A stretch of 64,000 nucleotides of DNA from Sorghum bicolor (GCF_000003195.3 NC_012878.2:41130987-41194986), one strand, 5' to 3'. Counted from the first letter of the stretch, positions 46,459 through 58,657 are shown. The notes: a model not told the origin generated them from the letters alone. A program made the numbers and translations.

Positions 46459-47680
46459 TGTTGATATTTGGGAACGCAATAAGGAATTGATCAGCAAGTG
46501 CACGGATATCGGTGAGCAATTCACCCGAGAGGTTATCCAGAGTATCGTATTTATTTTTTTACCACTAGGAGAAAGAGTGCATTTGACTAATCTGGTCTAT
46601 TACTACTAACCTTTAGGCTACAAAGAATGTTTCTCGATGTGAGTGATATATAGAAGACTACAACCGTAATCTCTTTCTAACCTTGGTAAGGATGATCTAC
46701 TGCTCTATTGGGGAAGCTTATGGAATCTAGACACCACAGAGGATGTTCAACCCGCACCTATAAACCCTATCCTTCCTGCTAAGGAGATATGGTTTGCAAA
46801 GGTAACTCAGAAATGTCACGTTCCTCGCTACTACCACGGTCCAGCTAGTCACGGGATATCTATGAGTATCCTAGCCAAAACACCACGTCTACGCTAGAGA
46901 TGATTACTCTAAACTCTACGTGAAGAGATTAAAGTAAACTCATAAACCAAAGAACAATAAAACAAGAACTTACTAGAATTTAGAAGTCGAAATACTGAAG
47001 AATCCTAGGAGCAAGCTTCGGGTTAGGAGAACTTGATCCCGCAGGTACAACCTCGGAGTGGACACCGACAGGCCAGGCTTCCTTCGATCTACACCTCCAC
47101 TCTATCTCTCTCAATCTAGTAGAAACTAGAAGATCTAATTCTACTCACATTGGATGCTAAGCCCTAAGTCTATTTAGAGGAGAGGTATTCCTTCGAGGGC
47201 TCCTCTCAACTCTATGATGAACTTGTCTCCTCCAGGGGCCAGGGGGTCTGGTTTTATAGTCCCCTCAAGTGAACGTGAGCCGTCGGATCAAATCGACATT
47301 GATTCAATGGTTATCCTTGATCCTTTAGGTCAGTGGAGCTTGATCCACGAAAAGAGTTCTGATTGGAGTCCAAAGGGGGGCGGGCGCCCTGGTCTCCTGG
47401 GCGGGAGCCCTGGGCCAGGCCCCGTTCGGCCTCTGCTTCGTTCTCGTGGCTTCTAGAGTCTTCTAGATGGTAGAAAATTGAGCGGTGCGTTGATATCTCA
47501 ATGTAATCCCGACATGTGGGCCTTTCTTCCTTATTTCCTGATAACCCCCTGCAGAAACAGATAAACAACAAAACTCGTGGAATTTTGTCAGATCAAACCC
47601 TAATTCTAGGTGTTGTTTGTATATTGGTCCTTTCTCTTGTTTATTTGATAATTAAAATTGTTACTTAAGAACCGTCAACA
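46459..47680 (-). repeat. Athila-B 5' LTR
   Basis: TGTTGATATTTGGG...ACCGTCAACA on the plus strand, 1222 bp. It holds the conserved end block AAGTGCACGGATATCGG and GGTTATCCAGAGTATCGTAT near its left side, which is the 3' end in the element's sense. Confidence 0.95.
47252..47258 (-). promoter_or_regulatory. TATA box of Athila-B 5' LTR
   Basis: The minus strand reads GGGGACTATAAAACCAGACC here. The same box is present in the other Athila-B LTR near 39265 and in the solo LTR near 26841. In the 5' LTR it would drive the gag-pol transcript leftward. Confidence 0.7.
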
Positions 47681-47986
47681 GTGCTGAGGGGAGCATCCGG
47701 TGGTACGCGTCCGGTGACACTACGTGAAAAACACCCTCTCTGAATACAGTTTCGGTGTGCACCGGACACGTCCGGTGTGGACCAGTAGAGCATCCGGTGC
47801 TACTGCTTCCGGTGCGAGCGCGTGTTAGCCATTGGCAGCAATGGTCGAGTTCAAATGGCTAGTGAAACATGGCTGTCTTTAGAGCACCAGACGCAGGGTT
47901 CGAGCATCCGGTGGCTCCCTGTAGCGTGTCCAGTGCCCACATGTTCTGCCCAGTGAAGGGGCAACAGCTAGTTTAGCCCTTGGGGC

Positions 47987-47994
47987 TATAAATA
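47987..47994 (+). promoter_or_regulatory. TATA box of Copia-B LTR
   Basis: GGGGCTATAAATATAAG, followed by GTGGTGGCCAGCC as in the Copia-A LTRs (TTGGCCAGCTTGGGGCTCAC), places the core promoter of this solo LTR. Confidence 0.65.
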
Positions 47995-48904
47995 TAAGTG
48001 GTGGCCAGCCTTGGCTTGGGCTGAGCACCCTTGGGACTTAGTGTCCATGCTTAGGGTGTGCTAGTGAAGCCTCTAACTCACATATGCTTGATAGTGATCA
48101 TCCGATTGTGTGAGTGAGTGATTCTAGTGCGTTGCATTGAGAGATTGCATCGAGTGGCACTTGGTGTTCGTATTGCAAGCTAGTGGTGCTTGTTACTCTT
48201 GGAGGTTGCCACCTCCTAGAAGACTTGGTGGCTTGTGACTCCGTCGAAGCACGCAAGGAGATTGTGCGGTGCTCCGGAGAAGAGATTGTGAGGGGTACAG
48301 TGCTTACCCCATGGGGATCGCGAAGAGCAACCCTAGTGGATTGCTTGTGGCTTGGAGGATCCCAATCTTGAGAGTGGATGTGTAGCACCCGCTGAGGGTT
48401 TAGCTTTGGGTTTCCAATTAGCTCGTGATCCATTAAGTGGGTGTATCGCCACAACAAGGATGTAGCTTGGTGGCAACCAAGTGAACCTCAATAAAAATCA
48501 CCATGTCAACATTGTCTACTCTTCTTCGTGGTTTGCATTCTCTATACATGATCTTGTATTTACATTCTTTATACACTTGTGCTTGTGTAGTTACTTTTCT
48601 AATTAGTTAGCTTGTGTAGCTTGCTAGTTACCTTCTTACTTGTGTAGCTAGAAGTAGTTCCCTTGTGTGGCTAATTTGGTTTGTGTAACCTTGTTAGTCA
48701 CAATGCTTAGTTTGCATAGCTAAGTAATTTGCGCTCTCTAATTTGGCATTGGTTGCCTTGTTATTGAGCACTGCTAGTGAGCTTTGGAGCTTTGTGCTTT
48801 TACTTACTAGTTGTATAGGAGCTCCCTGGTTTGCAAAGTACTAGTGGCATAGGTTTGTGTGACCTTGCTCCTAGAATTGGTTAGGTGAGCTCTTGCTAAG
48901 GAAG

Positions 48905-51900
48905 TGTCACACCCAAATTTAAAGATAAATTTCAGTACAATAAACCTCATGTGCGCCCCAGGAATAGTCACGCACACAAGTCGACAAATTAAAGGAGTAT
49001 CATCACAAGTGTCTTACAAAGCGAATATTACAACCATGGACATCGAAGTCTGACAACGAGCAGAATAAAACACATAACTAGCTATAACTTGGTAGCTTCA
49101 ACACAGGGACGACCGACTGGTGGATCGCCAACCTAGAAGTCCTCCGGGAATTCCTCATAGTAGTTGTCATCTGTTACCCATCCGGGATTTTTATCCAAAA
49201 AGAAATATAGAAACAAGAGTGAGTACATCTCGTACTCCGCAAGCATAACATAGGATTTTATGTGGCTCAAAAAGGTCAGACACTGGCTACTGCAATTAGC
49301 ATTTTATTTGGCCAATGTTTTAACCATAATTAATCATAAATTATGCTTAAGAATCCCGATTAACCCACATGATTACGTGATAACCACACCGTTAACCTTC
49401 ACGGTTAACACCATTACCATCACGGTTAAACCACATTAATCATCATGATCGATGCATCACATTTTCATAAGTCATTCACCATAACCATCCATTCCCAACT
49501 ATTCCGTAAGGGTCCAAGGCCGCTCATGTCCGAGAGCACGGCTAGTATACCAGTTTGATCAAACACTGCGCAGAGGTGTGCACTTTTCCCACAAGTCGTG
49601 TTACCCATATGCCTGGGGTTTGCAAGACCCACTAACACTGCCAAGGTGAATAGACAGGGAACACTATGAAGCCTTCCATAGGCCTCGTCTAACCAGTTAG
49701 GGCCGCAAGGTTCCCTCAGCATGCAGATATAGAGGACCCCCATTTCCTATGGTACATTTCTATCACAGCTATACACATAGGAACAGAAGCAGTTCTATAT
49801 CCAAAGTGGCAAGCTCCTCTTGCGCCCTTTCGGGTAACCTCTAACCAGCTAGATGAGATCCTACTACTGAGCTAAAGTTAGAGCCATATAACCATCACGG
49901 TTGCACTGTAAGTCCCGGATAGTCGCTTACAGAGAAGTCCTTACGGAGCGTCTAGGTCAACCTGACCGAAGTCATTTGCACCATAGCCCTTTTCCCATCA
50001 TTTATCATCATATTTAATAAAGTCAGAAGGATAGTGAAGTCTCAAATAGTTAAAGCACTAGCAAAGCTACCCACATGCAATCTACCCATAGGTGTCATAA
50101 ATATGTAGTCAGGTAGCTAGGATGTCCTTAGGGTTATTGTAACACCCTAAAAATTGTTTTCTAGGAAACAGAACTAAAATGAATTAATTTTGTATTTTGT
50201 TGCTCATGAAACATAGGAAAATAATATTTTCATTTAAATAAAATTTATCATAGGACTAAGCAAAACTGTTGTGCATTCATGCTTGTGCATTTATTTTATT
50301 GAGATGTGTGGCTTTGTCAAAAATCCAAAAAAAGGTTTAAAATGAATTTGAAATGAGTTTTAAATAGCTTTTGGTTTAAAAAGAAAAAACAAAAGAAAAG
50401 GGAAAACTTTCCCCCATCTGCATTCTGGCCTGAAGGCCGAGTCCTTCCCCTCCCCTCTTCCCCCAGCCCATTTCTCTCTGGCCCAGCAGCGCGCTGACTT
50501 CCTCTCTCCCTTAGGCCACTGACAGCCGGACCCCGCCACCTCTCTCGCTGACCGCCTGGACCCACGCGTCGGATTCCTCCCCCTTTCCTTCCTTCTTCCC
50601 TGGGCGTCCACGACTGGGACTCCATTGAAGGAGACCTCACCCCAATCCCGATTTCCACAGTATTTGATTTTTCTTGAGCCCTATTTAGCCTTGGCTTTCC
50701 CCCACTATGTCCCTTTTTCCATCTACAAAGGACCGAGATCGGTTTTAGCTGCTTCCCGACGCCAGTTAGATCTCGCCGAGCTCGAGTCCAAACGCCAACG
50801 CGGTGAGCTCTCCCTGCGGCCTTCCGGCTCGAGCTTAGTGCCTTGGTGAGTTCGCCTTCTCCTCCTCCACGCGCCCATGGTCTCGCTTTTCATTTTAGTG
50901 CACAGAGTGGTGAAATCAGCGGATGCCGGTGGGGAGCTCGGCCTCTGGCCATGGCGCCACTGCGCTGCGCCCCTGTTCCGGCGCCGCCGGCTACTTCCCT
51001 TCCCCTAGAACCGTTCTCATCCGTCCATCGCGCGATCTACGGCCCACAAAAGAACATACCCCTTCGGAGCGTATTTTGCTAAAGAGACCCTAGAAAAGTT
51101 GAGAATGAAACCCGCAGTCCAAGGCGCCAGAGGAAAATACGTGTTTTGAGTTCGAAGGCGTATTTCCTATCGCTTAAGTTAAAATAGGTTTTCAGTTATT
51201 CACAGATTTGCCACTAAAATTTTTTTGCTCATAAAATATTCATTTTAAATCCACTTTTGTCCATTCAAATTTTGTTAGATTCGTATTTATGAGCTTTACA
51301 TGTTAGAAGTAATATTTCTCTGTTTTGAAACTATTTATTTTCGCAGTAGCATTTAATTAATTATTTATCTATAGGAAATCTTAGAAAATTCATATCTTCT
51401 ACGTTTTAACTCCGATTTTCATGAACTTTACGTTTGTATGATCGTAGCGCTGCGTAGAATATTTTTATAAACTTTTATCTTTGTTTTCTCATTGTTGGTG
51501 TAATGTTCTAATTATAGCTTGTTTGCTTTGTGTATGATTGTCTCCATTGGATTGCGTGTTGTTGATTGATGATCGAGTTTAGTCAGTGAGCTTTACGTTG
51601 GTGATCAAGGTCAGGCTTTTGACGACCAGCAGCCGGCTCACGAGAGCTTTGATCAAGGCAAGTATAACTTGGGATCATCCTTGTTACCTATACACAAGTA
51701 ATACCACATATATCATATGCATGTGTCCACCTTGATGACCTTAGCAAAATCATAAATGATTGTTATCCTGAATTTCTTGTTACCTATTTTGGATGTGCAT
51801 TTGGGTAGTTCTTGCTAGTGCTTGAATATAATCCATGATCTTGTAACATCAATGTTTGGATATACAATAAACAGTAAAATAAGCTTTCTAGCAACTTGAA

Positions 51901-53971
51901 TATAAAGGGTGGAAAGAACTCTGGCTTTTGCTGGATAAGGACTTATCTCTTGGCAAAAGCTGGGACAACTCGTACAACCATGAGGGCTATATGGCTCTGG
52001 CTTTAGTCAAGTATGAGTACCTTTTCTAGCTCATTAGCGGTTACCCATGTGGCGCAATTGGGAAATAGCAGATCGTGGATTCCTGTGGGTGGATCACATG
52101 GACTGACTAATGAAACCAAGCGGCCCTAACTTGTTAGACGAACCTTTGAAAGACTTTATAGTGATCCCTGCCGACCTTCCTTGGTAGTGGGTTAAGAGGT
52201 CGACAGGCCTCGGGCAAAAGGGTAAATCATGACTCATGGGTAAAGATGTACAACCTCTGCAGAGTGTTTAAAATTGGTATACTAGCCGTGCCTACGGATA
52301 CGGGCGGCCCGGAAAACTGACGGAATAGATGGACACTGAGGAACATGATTAATGATGATAAATGATGGTTTATTATGTTGTTTATATGTGTTATTCTTAA
52401 TTCTATATACATTGATCATGTGGTTATGGGATTTAATATGCTACCTTGATATTTGTTATCCAATGATTAAATATGCTATCTACATATAAAAGCTAAATGC
52501 AGTCAAACCAGTGTCAGGTAATTGAGCCTCATGAACGCTTGGTTATACTTGTTGAGTACGATATGTGCTCACTCTTGCTATTTCCTCCACACCTCAGGAG
52601 AAGTTTTGGGCTTGTGATCAACCAATCAGTTGGATCCTGTAGAGAGAAATTAATACCCAAAGTTTAGAGTTGTCTATCCGTTGTTTGCTATCAAATGTTA
52701 TCTCTTTTATACTAAGTACGTTATCTAATTTATGCATTGTATTTTGATGTTACCCCTTATTTGTAGCTATATGTGAGATTTGGCTTTTAATACTCGCATA
52801 TGGTGCATATCTGGTTTTGTCCTTAAAATTGGGTATTACAGTTATCAAAATTAGACACATGCAGATGCGTAATTAATTAAGTGAGTAGGTGTACAAAGGA
52901 AACCCATGTTATACTTGCCTTCGGTGAAGGGAAGCTGCTGCTGGCCCTGCTGCTCCTCGGAGTAAAACGGATCACCCACGGTCACGTCAGCGTCTGCGCT
53001 CGATCGGCACCACACAACAACACACATACAGGTTCAAACATACAAGCAAACAATCCTTTAATTAGAACAGTACACCAACAGATCAAAAACAAAATAAAAT
53101 GTGTAAAAAGATAACCTACATTTTGCTACGATCAGATACATACGAAGATCACGAAAATCGGAACTAAAACGATCAAGTTACGAATTTACGGCGATTTTCT
53201 ATAGCAATTTAATTAATTAAACCTAAGAAGCCCCAAAATGCTCGGGAAAAGGACAGGGAGAAAGCGGGAGAGGAGGGGAGCTCACCAGCGCGAAGAAAAC
53301 GGGCAAAGATGGCTCGGTTGGCCCGCTGGCGCGCGGAGAATCACGGCGGCGCTCCGGCGACAGTTCTCAGTGCTTGCGCGAGTGGAGCGGAGGCGAGAGG
53401 AAAAGAAATGGGGGAAAGGAAGGGCGGCTCGGGCGCGGGCGCTCTCCACTTGAAACCGAGGCACGGGGGTGAGGAGGTGGGGAACGTGGGAGCGGCTCGG
53501 GCGGTTTGCGGCACCGGTTTCCATCTCTGCGAAAGGAGAGGAGGCAGTTGGAGGGGAAAGAGCTGATAGGCGGGCCCAGCTTGTCAGCGGGTGAGAGAGG
53601 GGAAGGGAGAAGGAGTGGCCGGCTAGGCCTTGGCCCAGGAGAAGAGAAAGAGGGAGCGCGAGGTTGGGCCCTGAAGGCCGAAAGGAGAAGGGGGAGGAGG
53701 GAAGAAAGGTTTTCTTCTTTTTTTTATTTTTCCAAAACCATTTTCAAACTCATTTTTCAAATGGAATTTGAATTCAAAACTCTTTTGTTCAAACCCACAC
53801 ATCACAAAAATAAAATGCACCAGCATGTATGCAACATAAAATGTTATTCTAAACTTATATTAATTTTAATTCCCCAAAATATTTACTTTTCCTATATTTC
53901 GATGCTCACAAAAATTAATTAATTTAAATCCAATTCATCTATTTTAGAGAAATAAAATTTTGGGTGTTGCA
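48905..53971. mobile_element. Large solo LTR (TGTCACACCC family), net about 2.36 kb
   Basis: It begins TGTCACACCCAAATTTAAAG and ends TTTGGGTGTTGCA, flanked by the perfect 5-bp TSD GGAAG (48900-48904, 53972-53976). Its order resembles the LTR at 775-3330 in the same orientation: internal text with CCGCTC/GGCTAGTATACCAGTTT (about 49512-49555, compare 1200-1235), a GC-rich block near the end (53240-53700) and a T-rich run before GGGTGTTxCA. It is interrupted by 50138-52840. The GC-rich block gives overlapping ORFs without domains. Confidence 0.92.
50138..52840. mobile_element. Large solo LTR (TGTAACACC family), copy 2, inverted relative to copy 1
   Basis: It begins TGTAACACCCTAAAAATTG and ends AATTGGGTATTACA, 2703 bp, with perfect TSD GTTAT (50133-50137, 52841-52845). 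Its reverse complement matches the LTR at 775-3330 from end to end in outline: CAATTTTAAGGACAAAACCAG start, ATACTAG block at 52275, GC-rich block. It sits inside the related solo LTR 48905-53971. No internal retrotransposon domain is present. Confidence 0.93.
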
Positions 53972-54497
53972 GGAAGCACCTTATTTTCTTGTTTAGGAAC
54001 TTTTACAAGGTGTTAGAGAACATAGAAAGAGGGGTGTAGTCATGGCTCGACTGATAGTTTTAATTCCGCATTTGTTTCGGTTAGCCGGCAAAATAAGTTT
54101 TAGAAAGGACTATTCATCCCCCCCCTCTAGTCTACCATCTCGACCCTTCATGGGTGGTACACATTATGTAAGCATGGTGTTTAGATATTGCTTATCTATG
54201 AATGCACTCTGTATGCCGGGACGTGTGGTAGATCGTAGATGTGATAGACCTATTGAGGCCTCTATAGTCCTCCCCCATGTAGCCTAGTTGTCGGATTAAG
54301 GATATATTTATATATCAAAGGTTTCTAAACTCAGTTTATCCTGAGTAATGTTCCTTATATATGGATGTAGTAATGACATTAGCGATGATTATTAGGTATA
54401 ATTGCATTAATTGAGGTAAGCTTTGACTTGTAGTTATAGAATGGCTTAGGAATTATTCCTATAATATCCTGATTGGACTAATGCTATTGCCATAGTT

Positions 54498-54499
<2 letters not shown>

Positions 54500-54529
<30 letters not shown>
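54500..54529. repeat. (AT)n microsatellite
   Basis: Fifteen uninterrupted AT units in the right part of Athila LTR copy C. Confidence 0.95.
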
Positions 54530-54531
<2 letters not shown>

Positions 54532-55079
54532 CTCTTGTGACTTATTCCTGTTATGAGTAGAGTGTATGATATTGGTTCATCCTCTTATTCATAAGCATAC
54601 ATAAGTTATCAATACTATGTGCATAGTCATACCTTCCCAGTGGTAAAATTATAAATCGACAATCTGGTAATACTCTAGGTAAAATGCTATAATGTTATAG
54701 TTATCTTCATGCATACATAATCATTTTTATTCATTTATACATTCATATATATATTTTTTAGTCACATAAAATGTTAGATAAATATTTAATATTATTCTTG
54801 TAGTAATGCTAGATAGTACCAACACACATTTCTAGCTAAATCATTAGGGATGATAACCTAGTTCAATGCTAAGAAGTGTAGGAAATACTTAGGTGGCTAC
54901 TATATTTGTGACAAGTTAATAGTTACCTTATATTTTTGGCGTCGTTACTAATTTAGTGATTGCACTAAAAATTGTCAACAACAATTCATCATAAAAGTCT
55001 CCGCTCGGTCCTATCTCCTTCGTATGTGTACCTGCGAGACCCTTCAGCATCCAACCTATGGAACCCAACTGCATATTAT

Positions 55080-56504
55080 TGATGGTAGATAATGATCAAT
55101 ATAAACACTCAATATAACCAACATTGATACACAATTCAATCACAAAACATAGTTATAGGGTTTGATTCTAACAAGTTCCACCAGTTTTGCTGCTTTCACT
55201 TATATTGTAGGTTATTTAATTTTTCATCAAATAAAAGTATCTCAAAGAATTAATTAGAGTGCACTATTGCAAAGAGCTCGTTGAGGCGATCGAAATAGAA
55301 CTATCACTTGTTATATTTGGAGTTTGGAATCAAAAGATATCAATTCTGTATGGTCACCAACGCAAGAAGGATCTACAAGACACGAAAAGGCAACCCACTG
55401 AAGGGGGAGGGCCCACCTAGCATAGGGCTAGGTCGGCCGACCCCACCCCTAGGTTTGTCAACCTATGGTCCCACTAGTCAGCCCCTGCCTTCTTACGTTG
55501 GTCCTCGACCACCTTAAGGATTAAATCTACACCGGTAATGAAGTCAGATTGATCCGAGGGCCCTGTACCCCCTAAGGCAGAGGCATCCCAGAAACCCTAA
55601 TTTATATCTTAGGAGATCGATTGTAGAGGTGCCTATGAAAGGATAACCTCTCATTCTGATCAACACTAGGAGAATTAGGGCTAAACTCTCTAATGTAGTA
55701 GATTAGCTATGTTGAGAGTTAGGGAGAGTCGAGCTACGTCTAGGTTCTAGAGAAGTCTTTGGATGTCTGGTATATCTTTGTATCTTACCTTTGCAAAACT
55801 TATGCTTTAATATATTATCTTCTCTATTTTCTTATATGCATTACATGTGTCTGATTAGTATAGTTGTTATACTTTGGTATGGGATCTCCGCTCGTATTGA
55901 GTGCTCTAGTTATTATATGTAATTAGAGTAGTAATCAATAGCGTAGACACAGTGTCGAGACTATGGGTTACCTGAGTTTACGCGCAATACTATATATAGT
56001 TGTGGTAGCCCTAGGGGTGACAGCTCTGTTAGGTCTTTGTAATCCACAACTTAGGATCAGTGTTCGTAGAGCTTGTGGCAGTCTTCCCTCGACTACGCTT
56101 TCACACCCCCTTCGAGAGATGAAAAGGTACTGCTGCTCTGAAGTATTATTTCGTGATCACTACATCTACTTATGCTTCAGTTATCATAGAACCAAAGTAA
56201 TAGAGAAGTATATAGAAACCTTGAACTCTCACGTTGTCCTCTCAATTTAGCTAAATTACTCTTGCATCATGGAATTCTCCTCTATGTCTATGTGTCATTA
56301 TACATAACTATGATTATTTTTCACTTACCGTACTTTAATCTAGTTGGTATATTAATTAGTAGATATACATGATGGTGATCTTTCAAGTTCTTTAACCATT
56401 GCTTCCCTATGAATAAATATGATACTGTGAATACTCCCGGGTAAAAGCTATAACGGTATCTGTGCGCTTACGGAGTTTTCTGTGTGCGTTAATAAATACC
56501 AACA
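55080..56504 (+). mobile_element. Athila-type solo LTR in CACTA-3
   Basis: TGATGGTAGATAATG...AAATACCAACA, 1425 bp, with TSD ATTAT (55075-55079, 56505-56509). The 3' end carries AATACTCCCGGGTAAAAGC then CGGTATCTGTGCGCTTACGGA, the plus-sense Athila end block. The start resembles that of copy C at 23438. ORFs inside (55308-55517, 55963-56250) have no recognisable domains. Confidence 0.85.
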
Positions 56505-56742
56505 ATTATGTGTCACGTGTACTTGTGGGACCGTTCTCCATCTCCATCTAGCCTATGGGATCCGATGGCTTGTGTGTCACGTGTACTTGTGGGACCATTG
56601 ACTTGTGGGACCTGACGGCTCACGTGTCACGTGTATCTGTGGGACCTTTCTCTATATCCATTTGGCCTATAGGACCTGACGGCTGTACCTTTTGCTTCCT
56701 CATTAGCTCATTTTCCTGTCCAAAATGAAAATTGTAGTAGTG
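56505..56742. repeat. CACTA-3 right arm with tandem repeats
   Basis: Three degenerate units of about 60 bp built on GTGTCACGTGTACTTGTGGGACC, with CCTATGGGATCCGATGGCT between, end in TTGTAGTAGTG. Similar GTGTACTTGTGGGACC words are found in the left arm at 23389-23405. Confidence 0.7.
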
Positions 56743-58206
56743 TGCCTTATATTTTGGGCTACAGGGAGTATATGTTTAGCAAAAAAGCAGCATATACATA
56801 CCGAATGCATCCAAAGTTGTGATCTAGCTATTTTAAGCTCCTATAAAATTATTTGACATATATAACTATGTTGTTCTAGTTACGGTGCACTCTTTTTCAA
56901 AAAGAGTAACAATTTATTGACATTGGTTTCAGATTCCTTATTATACTATACACCGCATAATTAATTTTAGTGTGATTTCAACCTCCTTCCCAAAATTGAG
57001 TTTGATCCGTTTCCTTTCTTTCGTGAGATGACATGGTTAGTTATTATTCTTCAGTTCGTCTGAATTTTCAAAGGCGCCGGGATGGCATGTATGCCTCTCA
57101 ATATTTATTCTAGGGCAAATCATATTTCAATGCAAAATGGTCAATATCATCCTAAAAAGAAGGGTCTGGCAAAAAAATAAAAATAAAGGCATGCATTCTT
57201 GTTTGCTAAATACTAGTAACAACAGTTCTCAATGGATCTCGATATTCTTGGCTATATTTCTGGAATAAAACTTTGGAGATATGGTCAGTGGCACATCACA
57301 ATCCACCCTTGGTTAATTAATATATGCCCCTACACTGGTATATATATATAGCAGACTGTAAAGTCTAACAGTGACATTGCCACTCCTAGAAAACAATTTT
57401 GACTCCTTTTTACCAAGACTTTTGAATTTCTTTCTTGCGTGATCTTTCAAGTATATGACTGTCCCTACCAAGCACCAATGGCTCGATTCCTGTCAATCAT
57501 TCAGGGACAGCAAAAGTACTGATGCAGGTGGGGAAAAGAGATAGGGAATTCCGCCATTAAGTTAGGTCGTTTCTAGGGGTGCACCCTCCCCAAATTTTAT
57601 ATTGTCAACTTGGTACTATTTGAAGTGTCAATAGGCCCAACGCTGAGGGAAAAAGAACTGCCAAAAGGATTACGAGTTGTTTATGCACAGTGGCAGACGA
57701 CGACGTGGCAGCTAATTTACTGTAAAGTAATGCATAATCAAGCCATTACGCTGACGTACCGAATCTAGCTGAGTGATTCACTAACCTAATTAACTCGCTG
57801 GCTTCTAGCGCGTGAGTTTGAGAGATCTTAGTCCAACAATTTTGTGGCTCTCTAGCTTGTTTGTTTTTCTGTTTTACACCAGATGACCATGTTGCGACAC
57901 GTGGATATATGAAAAATGCTAGAGGAGAATATATGGGTATTCCTCACTAGCTGCTTTAGTGCTTTCGACCTTAGTAGGACATATTAATTCATTGAAACAA
58001 CAATACAAGATTTGTAAATTACTTTTTTCCTAACAAAGTGCAGACACGCTGCTCATATACATACACTCATCGGTACAAACGGATGCACACACGCACGTAG
58101 GCACATACACACTACTTCTAAGAATATATAAAAGACTGAGCCAATAAACCTTAAAATTGACGATATAGCGAGCATCTTGCTAAACTATTGATTAATCAAT
58201 AAATAG
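56743..58206. other. AT-rich intergenic DNA, no gene seen
   Basis: No ORF longer than chance and no family motif. It is composed of unique-looking AT-rich sequence. Confidence 0.6.
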
Positions 58207-58341
58207 TACTCTTTCTGTTCTAAATTATATATTTTTTAAACTTTTCACTTTTACTATATATTTATATAGTGTATATTTAAAACATATCAAATTCTACGTA
58301 TCTAGAAAAGTTCAAAATGTCTTATAATTTGGAATGTAGGG
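58207..58341. repeat. Decayed Stowaway-like MITE
   Basis: It starts TACTCTTTCTGTTCTAAATTA and ends CTTATAATTTGGAATGTAGGG. These are eroded versions of the TACTCCCTCCGTTCC...GGAACGGAGGGAGTA ends of Stowaway elements. Confidence 0.55.
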
Positions 58342-58426
58342 ATACACTAATAGTATGATAAACAAAAGAAAACATAACAAACCCACTAATGATATCATTT
58401 CATGAAATTGCCCCATTTCTTATGTA

Positions 58427-58655
58427 CTCCCTCCCTCGGAATGCAATTCTCGCTAGTTTTGGCTAAATTTATATAAAAGAGTACTAACATTTATGATATA
58501 AAATAAGTGACATTAGATTAGTTATAGAATATATTTCTATAACAGGTTTATTTGGACACATAAATACGAATACTATTTACTGTAAACTTGATCAAACTTG
58601 AGATAGATTGATCGGTGCGAATCCTATAATTACATTCTTTTGTGAATGGAGGTAG
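58427..58655. mobile_element. Stowaway MITE
   Basis: CTCCCTCCCTCGGAATG...CATTC-x7-AATGGAGGTAG, 229 bp, flanked by TA on both sides (58425-58426, 58656-58657), as for Tc1/mariner-derived MITEs. No coding capacity. Confidence 0.85.
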
Positions 58656-58657
58656 TA

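Larger units (their letters stand above)
38469..47680 (-). mobile_element. Athila-B: full-length Athila-type Ty3 retrotransposon
   Basis: It has two LTRs of 1204 and 1222 bp, flanks ATGCT (38464-38468) and GTGCT (47681-47685), 4 of 5 matching. On the minus strand the order is 5' LTR, PBS for tRNA-Asp (46450-46433), gag-protease ORF, pol ORF (RT, RNase H, integrase), an extra ORF, PPT and 3' LTR. Gag and RT sequences are those of the Athila branch. The LTRs are clearly more alike than those of Copia-A. The first ~130 bases show about seven differences by eye, and an 18-bp indel near the other end explains the length difference. It lies in Copia-B. Premature stops and lost catalytic residues make it non-autonomous. 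Confidence 0.93.
24253..54150 (+). mobile_element. Copia-B: Sirevirus-type solo LTR, net about 2.35 kb, split by three insertions
   Basis: It begins TGAAAGGT at 24253, resumes with TTCTTGTTTGG at 37521, and ends CGACCCTTCA at 54150. The 5-bp TSD TGGGT (24248-24252, 54151-54155) is perfect. The pieces are 24253-24260, 37521-38468, 47686-48904 and 53977-54150, each reconnected through a TSD of the intervening element. It contains many CCGGACG/CGTCCGGTG motifs, as Sirevirus LTRs do (38305-38420, 47690-47940), and a TATA box at 47987. No PBS or coding sequence follows, so it is a solo LTR. Confidence 0.85.
23438..54983 (+). mobile_element. Athila-type LTR copy C (net about 1.6 kb), split by Copia-B
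   Basis: It starts TGACGGTGGATAATGTC, like the sense starts of the LTRs at 55080 and 5949. It has a TATA box (GGCTATATAAGGAGACCC at 23853-23870). After the long Copia-B insertion it resumes at 54151, with the Athila end block (CCCAGTGGTAAAATTATAAA at 54638, ACTCTAGGTAAAATGC at 54673). A possible 3' LTR end ACCAACA is at 54824, then about 155 bp including a weak TGGCGTCGTTAC PBS-like word. Flanks are ATTCT/ATTCA (4 of 5). In the paralogous repeat at 23260 the target reads TAATTCATCATAAAAG, which supports an insertion here. Edges are good to about 3 bp. Confidence 0.6.
22878..56742. mobile_element. CACTA-3: small CACTA-like element expanded by nested insertions
   Basis: The left end reads AACTAGTAGAAATCTTCACT. 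The right end, on the complementary strand, reads CACTACTACAATTTTCATTT. By eye about 16 of the first 23 positions agree, and the pattern CACTAxTAxAA is that of CACTA ends. The left first base would be C changed to A. The adjoining 3-mers (GTC and TGC) do not match, so the TSD is not confirmed. Between the ends, and outside the inserted LTR elements, only about 0.9 kb remains: 22878-23437, 54984-55079 and 56505-56742. These share repeats of GTGTACCTATGGGACC type. The element is non-autonomous and old. Confidence 0.5.
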
